DNA from: Saprospiraceae bacterium
GTDB taxonomy: Bacteria; Bacteroidota; Bacteroidia; Chitinophagales; Saprospiraceae
Length of the DNA: 39,491 nt
Reading direction: 5' to 3'
Assembly (NCBI GenBank): GCA_028280415.1
Contig: JANQLV010000011.1
Span: 1 to 39,491 of the forward strand
Under the pieces are notes generated by a model. The model was not told the origin of the DNA. It ran no database searches and saw only the letters and a program-made list of their open reading frames with translations. Shown piece after piece: positions 7,367 through 14,722 of this stretch (its first letter is position 1; every line of letters begins with the position of its first letter). Both the position numbers and the translations under genes were made by a program.

Positions 7367-7702
7367 TTACACCTTATCTTTCAGTTCTGTGAGAAATCCT
7401 TTGATCTTGTGCAGCGATTCGAGCGTCTTTTGGCGTTTGACAATTCGCTCTTTATTGGATTTTAACTCTTTTTTGGCTCCTTCTAAAGTGAATCCCCTTT
7501 CTTTAACGAGATGATAGATGGTTTTGAACTGCTCGATATTTTGTTTAGTAAACCGGCGATCCCCCTTACTGTTTTTATGTGGCCGGAGCAAGTCAAATTC
7601 ACTCTCCCAAAACCTGATCAAAGATTTGGACACATTAAACATCTCGGCTACTTCACCGATTGAGTAATATAGCTTGGTAAGTTCACTGATATTGACAGGC
7701 AT
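7367..7702 (-). CDS. MerR-family transcriptional regulator
   Basis: A 111-residue regulator with an N-terminal MerR winged helix-turn-helix (YSIGEVAEMFNVSKSLIRFWE, about 12-32, then the wing RPHKNSKGDRRFT) and a C-terminal coiled coil. There is no effector domain and no Cys cluster, so it does not resemble metal-sensing MerR proteins. It belongs to the short MerR group common in Bacteroidota, often found near cell-wall peptidase and alaS genes as here. Targets are unknown. Confidence 0.85.
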   Translation of the reverse strand: MPVNISELTKLYYSIGEVAEMFNVSKSLIRFWESEFDLLRPHKNSKGDRRFTKQNIEQFKTIYHLVKERGFTLEGAKKELKSNKERIVKRQKTLESLHKIKGFLTELKDKV

Positions 7703-7822
7703 TTTTGAAATCTTTTTTTACAAAATAGGGTAATTCAGACGGAATAACAAATCCCCTTATTCAATATTCGTCCTTTGCCGATTGATACTCGATACTAAAA
7801 CCTGATAGGGTAAGCGGAAACA

Positions 7823-9274
7823 TCAAGTTTCTTCCAGGTATTTTGTTAAAAGAGATTTAGTTGTTTTGGGCTCTGCTTTTCCTTTTGATTTTTTCATTAC
7901 TTCTCCCATGAAAAACCCGATTAAGCCCTTCTTGCCCTTTCGATAGGCTGCAACTTTTTCCGGATAATTGTCGATCGCTTCTTTGACCAGATTTTCTAAA
8001 AAGTCCATATCCGAAGACTGGATCAAATTTAGTGCTTGTGCCAAATCGAAAGCGGGAATGGTGGGTTTTTCCAGTAAAACAGGAAATAATCTTTGATAAG
8101 CAATTGCTGAGCTGACTTTTCCCTCCTCAATTAAGTCCAGAAAACCGGATAATTGTTTTGAACTCAAAGGAAAGTCCTGAACGCCGCTTTTTTGTTCGTT
8201 GAGGTAGGGAATTATTTTATTGATAAAGAGGTTAGCCGCTGATTTATAATCGGAATACTCTCTGGTGAAGTCCAAAAAGAGAAGCGCAATAGGTTTATCT
8301 TCCGTTAGTAGATGAGCATCATAATTACTCAGGCCTAGTATTTCTTCAAAATGCGCTTTTAATTGCCAGGGCAGGGCAGGTAACTTCGCACGGATGGATT
8401 CGATGAAAACTTCGGAAAGTAATATTGGTGGTAAATCCGGTTCGGGAAAGTATCGATAATCATGTGCATCCTCTTTGTCCCGGAGGGGAGAAGTAGTACC
8501 ACTGATCGGATCGAAGCTGAGCGTCTGTTGCTGGACTTTGATACCGGATTCCAGAAGATCGACTTGCCTTTTAAATTCAAACTCAATCGCTTTTCGTGCA
8601 AAACGCATGGAGTTGACGTTTTTTACTTCACAACGCTCCCCAAATTCGGATACCCCTTTTTTCCGAACGGAAATATTACAATCACAGCGCATGGAACCTT
8701 GTTCCATATTTCCATCCGAAATTTCAAGATACCTAACCAGTTGACGCATCCGGGTCATAAACTGATCGACCTCTTCAGCGGATCTGAAATCCGGTTCGGT
8801 GACTACCTCCAGAAGTGGAACACCGGCACGATTCAAATCAATCAGTGAATAATCCGGATGTTGATCGTGAATGGATTTACCCGCATCTTCTTCCATGTGG
8901 ATATGATGGATGTGGATATTCTTCACTCCATTCTCTGTTTTCAGTTCCAACTGACCTCCAATACAAACAGGCTGATTATCCTGAGTGATCTGATAACCTT
9001 TTGGTAAATCGGAATAAAAATAATTTTTACGGTCAAAATAGTTCTTGTGATTAATCTGTGAACCAAGTGCCAAACCCAGACGAACGGCATAGATAATCTG
9101 GCGTTTATTAACCCTTGGCAATGTACCGGGAAGTCCGAGCGAAATGGCGCTTACCTGAGTATTTGGCGCTGTTCCAAACTCGGTACTATCTCCGCAAAAT
9201 GCTTTACTTTTTGTAGATAACTGTATATGTACTTCCAAACCTACTACAAGCTCGTATTGATCGTAAATATCCAT
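7823..9274 (-). CDS. gatB: Aspartyl/glutamyl-tRNA amidotransferase subunit B
   Basis: A 483-residue GatB, the kinase-like subunit of GatCAB that activates the side chain of Glu-tRNA(Gln) or Asp-tRNA(Asn) for amidation. Visible family signatures include YELVVGLEVHIQLSTKSKAF at the start, the SLGLPGTLPRVN segment, SDLPKGYQITQ and DYRYFPEPDLP. The C-terminal GatB/YqeY tail follows. I chose the ATG at 9274 (MDIYDQYEL), the normal family start; a TTG reading at 9328 adds an unrelated hydrophobic extension. gatA and gatC are not in the window. Confidence 0.97.
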   Translation of the reverse strand: MDIYDQYELVVGLEVHIQLSTKSKAFCGDSTEFGTAPNTQVSAISLGLPGTLPRVNKRQIIYAVRLGLALGSQINHKNYFDRKNYFYSDLPKGYQITQDNQPVCIGGQLELKTENGVKNIHIHHIHMEEDAGKSIHDQHPDYSLIDLNRAGVPLLEVVTEPDFRSAEEVDQFMTRMRQLVRYLEISDGNMEQGSMRCDCNISVRKKGVSEFGERCEVKNVNSMRFARKAIEFEFKRQVDLLESGIKVQQQTLSFDPISGTTSPLRDKEDAHDYRYFPEPDLPPILLSEVFIESIRAKLPALPWQLKAHFEEILGLSNYDAHLLTEDKPIALLFLDFTREYSDYKSAANLFINKIIPYLNEQKSGVQDFPLSSKQLSGFLDLIEEGKVSSAIAYQRLFPVLLEKPTIPAFDLAQALNLIQSSDMDFLENLVKEAIDNYPEKVAAYRKGKKGLIGFFMGEVMKKSKGKAEPKTTKSLLTKYLEET

Positions 9275-9386
9275 TCTGGTTTTTGATTTATAAGCCGCAA
9301 AGATGATAAGTTTACTAATGAGAAGCAATGTTTAATATCTGGAAGAGTACAGCGAAATCTCCGTTCTGTACTTATAAGCACTAAAC

Positions 9387-10430
9387 TTAAAACAAAAAGA
9401 AACTAATCGTTACCGACAGAGTAAAGAAGACAATAATTAAAAACATATAGGTGAAAGATAAAAGCGAGAATTTTAAAAAAGTCTTGAAGAAGCCCTGCCC
9501 ATAGAAACGTTTCATAGCCAATAGGAAATAAATTAGGATACCGAATATGCTCAATGCAATAAAAATACCGTGTATATATTGGCCGAATAAAACCAAAGCT
9601 AGTGTAACTAAAAATACGAAAGTATGGGTATGGAAAGAAAACACCAGATGTTCTACGAAATAATGATTCTTTCTGCGGGCATAGAGTACCATGAGAATGA
9701 TGGCCAGAAAAGGCATCATGGCGAAAATGATCACAGGCAATTTTCCAATGAAAAAATGAAATAAGCCTCTTCCGTTTTTCATGGTTTTTATTTGCTGCGC
9801 AGTTACCATGGTATTAAAACCAGGACTTAATTCATATTTTTTCGCTATTTCATCGACTGACAAATCAGCAAAATCATTGGCAGAAATTCGTAGTTTTTTC
9901 TTAGAGCCAAATACATGATTCAGGGAAATGGAATCCTGTGAGGGCCGCTCCGAGCCAATTCCTTTACGAAGCCATTTAGCCAGGCTATCCGATTGATAAT
10001 AATTAGCCGTATCCTGATAACTTAGTTGAAATCGCTTGATATTGTCATTGATGATTTGTTTAACTCTGACTCGCTCGGCCCTTTTAGCATAATATTCCTG
10101 TCCCCTGCCAAAACTAACATCTTGTGTTTTGGATATGACGACGGCAAATAAGGTAATTCCACTGTATAAAAATAAGCGCACCGGGCTGGCATAACTTTTA
10201 TGTTTGCCTTTAAAATATTCTACGGTGAGTTTTCCGGGAATGAATAGAGCGAAGAAAGTGAGAAACAGTTTGGAGTCAATGTTGAATAGATTGGTAAAAA
10301 ACTCTTGGACAAAATCCCAAACGGGTATTCTCCCATCTGTATTTTTTTGGCTACACTGCGAACAGTATTTGGAATAATCAGAAATCGGGTAATAACAGTT
10401 ACGACAATATTTCCTGCTCTTTGCTTTCAT
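9387..10430 (-). CDS. DUF3667 domain-containing membrane protein
   Basis: A 347-residue protein with an N-terminal zinc ribbon (C9xxC12 and C23xxC26) and the DUF3667 start pattern, followed by a first hydrophobic segment (about 55-75) and several helices at the C-terminus (about 225-345). A hydrophilic insert of about 110 residues lies between them. DUF3667 proteins are common in Bacteroidota and have no assigned function. Transcription toward gatB and the 112-base gap leave an operon possible. A strong bidirectional terminator (10482-10519) separates it from the M23 peptidase gene upstream. Confidence 0.85.
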   Translation of the reverse strand: MKAKSRKYCRNCYYPISDYSKYCSQCSQKNTDGRIPVWDFVQEFFTNLFNIDSKLFLTFFALFIPGKLTVEYFKGKHKSYASPVRLFLYSGITLFAVVISKTQDVSFGRGQEYYAKRAERVRVKQIINDNIKRFQLSYQDTANYYQSDSLAKWLRKGIGSERPSQDSISLNHVFGSKKKLRISANDFADLSVDEIAKKYELSPGFNTMVTAQQIKTMKNGRGLFHFFIGKLPVIIFAMMPFLAIILMVLYARRKNHYFVEHLVFSFHTHTFVFLVTLALVLFGQYIHGIFIALSIFGILIYFLLAMKRFYGQGFFKTFLKFSLLSFTYMFLIIVFFTLSVTISFFLF

Positions 10431-10481
10431 TGAAGTGTTAAATACGAATTGGTTTGGCTTTTATCCATAATCGAATATAAA

Positions 10482-10519
10482 AAAAACTTGCTTCCCGCAT
10501 TTGCGAAAAGCAAGTTTTT
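10482..10519 (-). terminator. Terminator downstream of the M23 peptidase gene
   Basis: Perfect 12-bp stem (AAAAACTTGCTT with AAGCAAGTTTTT) around a 14-base loop that can itself pair CGC with GCG. On the minus strand it lies 27 bases after the peptidase stop and ends in a T run. It is symmetric enough to work in both directions. Confidence 0.88.
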
Positions 10520-10545
10520 AGACCAAGAGCAAGCAAGATTATAAT

Positions 10546-11529
10546 CTAATCGAAAGATTGATTAGGTGTCGCTGCCATATTGACTAGTTGCTGATATTCC
10601 TGATCTGATAAACCGTCCATACAATAATGGATCGGGTTTACTTTATTCCCTTGATAAATTACTTCATAATGCAGGTGAGGGGCCGTTGAAGTACCGGTAT
10701 TACCTATTTTTCCAATTTCCTGTCCTCTCGTTACTTTTTGTCCCTGTTTTACATCAACCGCACTCATATGCGCATAAAGCGTTTTGTAACCATAGCCATG
10801 ATCGATAATGACATGTGTTCCGTAGCCGCTCTTTAATCTTTTAATAGCGTAAACCGTACCATTCCCGGTAGCGTGAATCGCTACACCTTTAGGAGCTGTA
10901 AAATCGATACCGGTATGCATTTTTCTTCTTTTATAAATAGGGTGTAAACGCATACCAAAACCGGACAAAGAACGAATATTTCTCTTCAATCGATCCGATC
11001 TCACCGGTTTAATAGCCGGGATAGAAGCTAACATATCTTCTCTTTTCATTGCCAGGCCTTCTACTTCATCCAAAGATTTGGATTGTACCACCAACTGACG
11101 TTTTAATTTGTCAATTTTTTGATTAATAGAAATCAAGGCATCCCCCGAGTTTTTATACATCGTAATATTGGAATAACGATCAGCTCCCCCGATACCACCA
11201 TTCCAAACGGCATTATCAATCGGATCCATACCGAAAATCATTCGGTGCACATTAGCATCACGATCCTGAATATTGTCCAAAACCTTGGAAAGTTCATCGT
11301 AATCCGTACTAATTACCGATAACTGGCTTTTCATCTGGTTAATCTCCCGGTTCAAAGCCTGTTCTTTTGGAGAAGGAAAATAAGTATAAGCTATAGATAT
11401 GATAACAATTGCTGCAACAGTTACTGCGCTAAGAAATCCAAATATTCTAAATAATTTAACCTTAAGTGGTTCTACAACCTTTTCATACCTCAAGGTTTGC
11501 GTATTGTAAACGAACTTTTCTTTTCTCAT
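10546..11529 (-). CDS. M23-family peptidoglycan metallopeptidase
   Basis: A 327-residue inner-membrane-anchored LytM-type endopeptidase. A membrane helix covers about residues 28-49, followed by a coiled coil (about 52-175) and a C-terminal M23 domain. The zinc ligands and catalytic His are intact: HTGID, and HLHYE after TSTAP. The related enzyme MepM/YebA cleaves peptide crosslinks during wall growth; here the target is inferred. I chose the ATG at 11529; a GTG at 11535 would add two residues. Its promoter is predicted at 11616-11647, and a 9-bp hairpin lies in the leader. Confidence 0.92.
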   Translation of the reverse strand: MRKEKFVYNTQTLRYEKVVEPLKVKLFRIFGFLSAVTVAAIVIISIAYTYFPSPKEQALNREINQMKSQLSVISTDYDELSKVLDNIQDRDANVHRMIFGMDPIDNAVWNGGIGGADRYSNITMYKNSGDALISINQKIDKLKRQLVVQSKSLDEVEGLAMKREDMLASIPAIKPVRSDRLKRNIRSLSGFGMRLHPIYKRRKMHTGIDFTAPKGVAIHATGNGTVYAIKRLKSGYGTHVIIDHGYGYKTLYAHMSAVDVKQGQKVTRGQEIGKIGNTGTSTAPHLHYEVIYQGNKVNPIHYCMDGLSDQEYQQLVNMAATPNQSFD

Positions 11530-11576
11530 TAACACTAGATTCGTTAGCTAAAAATCCCTACTTTTGCTCCACTTTT

Positions 11577-11601
11577 AAAAGCTATGAGAAGTATAGCTTT
11601 T
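11577..11601 (-). promoter_or_regulatory. Leader hairpin of the M23 peptidase gene
   Basis: Perfect 9-bp stem (AAAAGCTAT with ATAGCTTTT) with a 7-base loop, between the predicted promoter and the start codon. No long T run follows, so it may stabilise or attenuate the mRNA. The role is inference. Confidence 0.45.
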
Positions 11602-11615
11602 CGGGAATTCGTCGC

Positions 11616-11647
11616 CAAAGTTAATTGTGAATGATTGAATTTTCAAA
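11616..11647 (-). promoter_or_regulatory. Promoter of the M23 peptidase gene
   Basis: On the minus strand TTTG (11647-11644), 20 bases, then TAACTTTG (11623-11616), an exact match to the Bacteroidota promoter. The predicted leader is about 80 nt. Confidence 0.6.
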
Positions 11648-11773
11648 ACATTTAATAAAAAATTACTAACAGACCAGCCTAATATTATACTTAGTTATAA
11701 TGTTGTAAACAAATAAGTTGTAATATTGAAACTATTCTTAATATAGATGTCATCTATTTGTTGATTTTTAAAA

Positions 11774-11802
11774 TTTGTGACATCCTAAAAAGGATAGTTT
11801 TG
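11774..11802 (+). promoter_or_regulatory. Promoter candidate for alaS
   Basis: TTTG (11774-11777), 17 bases, TAGTTTTG (11795-11802). If used, alaS mRNA has a leader of about 205 nt. The element overlaps a small dyad, ATCCT/AGGAT. Confidence 0.45.
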
Positions 11803-12013
11803 ACTTAAGTGTCAGCGGGTTTTTTACAGAAAATTATAGAAAAGTGGTTTTTGTGTGTTTTTTCGAACGATTTTTCCGAAAATCAGCTTTGAAATTACGA
11901 AACGATGATTTCAAATTATCGTTTTCATAAAAATAAAAATCGCATGGCTATAAAAAAGTACATTTTTACTTAAAATATGACATCCAAAATTAAACATTAG
12001 ATAACATAAAAAG

Positions 12014-14638
12014 ATGAAAACAGCGCAGGAAATACGCCAACAATTTCTGGATTTTTTTGAAAGCAAAGCGCATAAAATCGTGCCTTCTGCACCTATTGTC
12101 AATAAAACGGATCCAAGCTTGATGTTTACAAATGCTGGAATGAACCAGTTTAAGGACTATTTTTTGGGCAATAAAACCCCTGATGCGAAGAGAATAGCGG
12201 ATACCCAGAAATGTCTCAGAGTTTCCGGGAAGCAAAATGATCTGGAGGAAGTAGGGATAGATAGCTACCATCATACGATGTTTGAAATGCTGGGCAACTG
12301 GTCATTTGGTGACTATTTTAAGGCCGAAGCGATTTCCTGGGCCTGGGAATTGTTAACGGAAGTCTATAAACTGGATAAGGATCGATTATATGCTTCTGTT
12401 TTTGAAGGAGATGAAGCGGAGGGGCTGGAACTGGATGCTGAAGCAATTGAACACTGGAAGAGATACCTGCCCGAAGAACGGATTTTGAAATATGATAAAA
12501 AGGATAATTTCTGGGAAATGGGAGATACCGGGCCTTGTGGTCCCTGCTCGGAAATACATATTGATTTGCGTTCCGATGAGGAAAGGGCGAAGATTGATGG
12601 AGCGACTTTGGTTAATCAGGATCATCCCCTGGTGATCGAAATCTGGAACCTGGTATTTATTCAATATGACCGTAAAGCAGATGGCAGCCTGGAGCCCTTG
12701 CCCGAAAAGCACATTGATACCGGGATGGGTTTTGAAAGACTTTGCATGGCTTTGCAAGGTAAAAAATCAAATTATGATACAGATGTTTTCACCCCTTTTA
12801 TAAAATTTGTAGAACAGGAATCCGGTAAAAAATACACGTTTAGTTATGACTTGTCGGCAAAATCGGATATTGCAATGCGGGTAGTCGTTGATCATACCCG
12901 TGCGGTAAGTTTTACCATTGCCGATGGACAATTGCCCAGTAATACCGGTGCAGGTTATGTAATCCGTAGAATTTTGCGGAGAGCTGTACGTTATTATTAT
13001 TCCTTCCTGGATGTAAAAGAACCGCTTTTGTATAAACTGGTTCCCCTTCTGGCGGAAGCTTTTGCAGATGTATTTCCAGAATTGAAAGCACAGCAGGATT
13101 CTGTAGCAAATACGATTTTGGGAGAAGAACGCTCTTTCCTCAGTACCTTGGAGGAAGGTTTAAAGCGAATAGACTCTCTGGAGGTAAAAGATAATGTTAT
13201 TGATGGAAAAAGCGCTTTCGTGCTTTATGATACCTATGGTTTCCCGATCGATTTGACTCGCCTGATTGCTGTTGAAAAAGGATGGCAGGTTGATGAGGCC
13301 GGTTTTGAAAAAGCCTTGAATGAGCAAAAAAACAGATCGAAAGCAGATGCGCAAAAAGAAGTTGGGGACTGGACCGTACTATTGGACGACCCCAATGTGG
13401 AATTTGTAGGCTATCACAGCAACGAAGTAGCAGATGCAGCAGTGATCAAATATCGTACTGTAAAAGTAAAAGATAAAGAACAATACCAGATTGTATTGAA
13501 TAAAACACCTTTCTATGCCGAGAGCGGAGGACAGCGTGGGGATTCCGGATTATTATTTTTTGGCGAAGAAAAAATTCCGGTTATCGATACCAAAAAGGAG
13601 AACGATTTAACCATTCATATTGTAAAGAAATTTCCGGAGAGTTTTACCGGGGTAGTTCGTGCGCAAATCAATGTACCCCGGAGAGTAGCGACTTCAAAAA
13701 ACCATACCTCGGTACACTTGATGCATGCTGCTTTACATCAGGTACTTGGGGCTAATGCCCTACAAAAAGGACAGGATGTCGATGAAAACCGGTTGCGTTT
13801 TGACTTTTCTCACTTTCAGAAAATGACCGATGAAGAGATGGCGAATCTGGAGAAAATCGTTAATGAAAAAATCAGAGCCAATATTCAGCTGGAGGAAGAT
13901 ATTCTGAGTCTGGAAGAGGCTAAAGCTGCGGGAGCGATAATGCTTTTTGGTGAAAAATATGGCTCGGAGGTACGTATGATTACTTTCGACAAGGATTTTT
14001 CAAGAGAGCTATGCGGTGGTACTCATGTACCCGCGACTGGCGATATTGGTTTATTTAAAATTGTTTCCGAAAGTGCAGTGGCTGCCGGAGTAAGAAGGAT
14101 TGAGGCTATTACTGCTGAAAAAGCAGAAGCTTTTGTCAATAAAGAACTCGGAGAGTTAAATGGAATCCGGGCCTTATTCAAAAACCCGAAGGATACGCTT
14201 AAAAATGTGGCGACGCTACAGGAAGAAAATAAAAATCTTAAAAAAGAAATAGAGAAATTACTTGCTGCTCAGGCTAGTGGGCTCAAGGATGATCTGAAAA
14301 GTAGTGTACATAATATTGATGGAGTCAATTTCATAGCCAGGAAATTGCCTTTGAGTGATTCGAAAGCGATCAAGAACCTTTCCTATCAGTTGGAGCAAGA
14401 GCTTGGGAACGCACTGATCGTTTTTGCAGCAGAAATCAATGGGAAACCACAATTGATGGTTACCATTAGTGAATCACTGACCAAAGAAAAAGAACTTCAT
14501 GCCGGTAGTATTGTCCGTGAATTGGCTAAAGAGATTAAAGGCGGCGGTGGCGGGCAAGCCTTTTTTGCGACAGCCGGTGGGAAAGATGTCGAAGGACTGG
14601 ATAAAGCAATCGAAAAGGCGGGCGAGCTACTGAACTAA
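12014..14638 (+). CDS. alaS: Alanyl-tRNA synthetase
   Basis: An 874-residue AlaRS of full family length. Order of domains: class II catalytic core (about 1-240, with NAGMNQFKDYFLG and the motif 2 region), tRNA-recognition domain (to about 450), editing domain with zinc-type ligands in HTSVHLMHAALHQ and CGGTH, and the C-terminal DHHA1/oligomerisation domain ending in a Gly-rich GGGGGQAFFATAGG. It charges tRNA(Ala) and clears Ser/Gly mischarging. The start at 12014 is the first ATG and gives the canonical N-terminus (MKTAQEIRQQFLDFF). Confidence 0.98.
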   Translation: MKTAQEIRQQFLDFFESKAHKIVPSAPIVNKTDPSLMFTNAGMNQFKDYFLGNKTPDAKRIADTQKCLRVSGKQNDLEEVGIDSYHHTMFEMLGNWSFGDYFKAEAISWAWELLTEVYKLDKDRLYASVFEGDEAEGLELDAEAIEHWKRYLPEERILKYDKKDNFWEMGDTGPCGPCSEIHIDLRSDEERAKIDGATLVNQDHPLVIEIWNLVFIQYDRKADGSLEPLPEKHIDTGMGFERLCMALQGKKSNYDTDVFTPFIKFVEQESGKKYTFSYDLSAKSDIAMRVVVDHTRAVSFTIADGQLPSNTGAGYVIRRILRRAVRYYYSFLDVKEPLLYKLVPLLAEAFADVFPELKAQQDSVANTILGEERSFLSTLEEGLKRIDSLEVKDNVIDGKSAFVLYDTYGFPIDLTRLIAVEKGWQVDEAGFEKALNEQKNRSKADAQKEVGDWTVLLDDPNVEFVGYHSNEVADAAVIKYRTVKVKDKEQYQIVLNKTPFYAESGGQRGDSGLLFFGEEKIPVIDTKKENDLTIHIVKKFPESFTGVVRAQINVPRRVATSKNHTSVHLMHAALHQVLGANALQKGQDVDENRLRFDFSHFQKMTDEEMANLEKIVNEKIRANIQLEEDILSLEEAKAAGAIMLFGEKYGSEVRMITFDKDFSRELCGGTHVPATGDIGLFKIVSESAVAAGVRRIEAITAEKAEAFVNKELGELNGIRALFKNPKDTLKNVATLQEENKNLKKEIEKLLAAQASGLKDDLKSSVHNIDGVNFIARKLPLSDSKAIKNLSYQLEQELGNALIVFAAEINGKPQLMVTISESLTKEKELHAGSIVRELAKEIKGGGGGQAFFATAGGKDVEGLDKAIEKAGELLN

Positions 14639-14672
14639 AGAATGCGCTTTGAAGTCTGATGTGGTTAAAGAA

Positions 14673-14715
14673 GATTGTAATGGTATAGTTTGCGTTAAAC
14701 TACACCATCACGATC
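14673..14715. terminator. Probable shared terminator between convergent alaS and the M14 peptidase gene
   Basis: A 19-base imperfect inverted repeat (TGGTATAGTTT paired with AAACTACACCA, extended outward to GAT/ATC) with a 5-base loop. It pairs best as minus-strand RNA, with G-U wobbles. It lies in the 84 bases between the two stop codons. No clear T run follows. Confidence 0.45.
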
Positions 14716-14722
14716 AAAGAGT

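Larger units (their letters stand above)
11530..12013. other. Divergent intergenic region between the M23 gene and alaS
   Basis: AT-rich, 484 bases, no gene seen. It holds the M23 promoter and leader hairpin (11577-11647), the alaS promoter candidate (11774-11802) and a 7-bp dyad AAACGAT/ATCGTTT (11900-11924) in the alaS leader. Confidence 0.6.

Noticed and set aside
11803-12013. alaS leader considered as a T-box riboswitch
   Set aside because: No T-box sequence or specifier stem is visible, and T-boxes are not typical of Bacteroidota.
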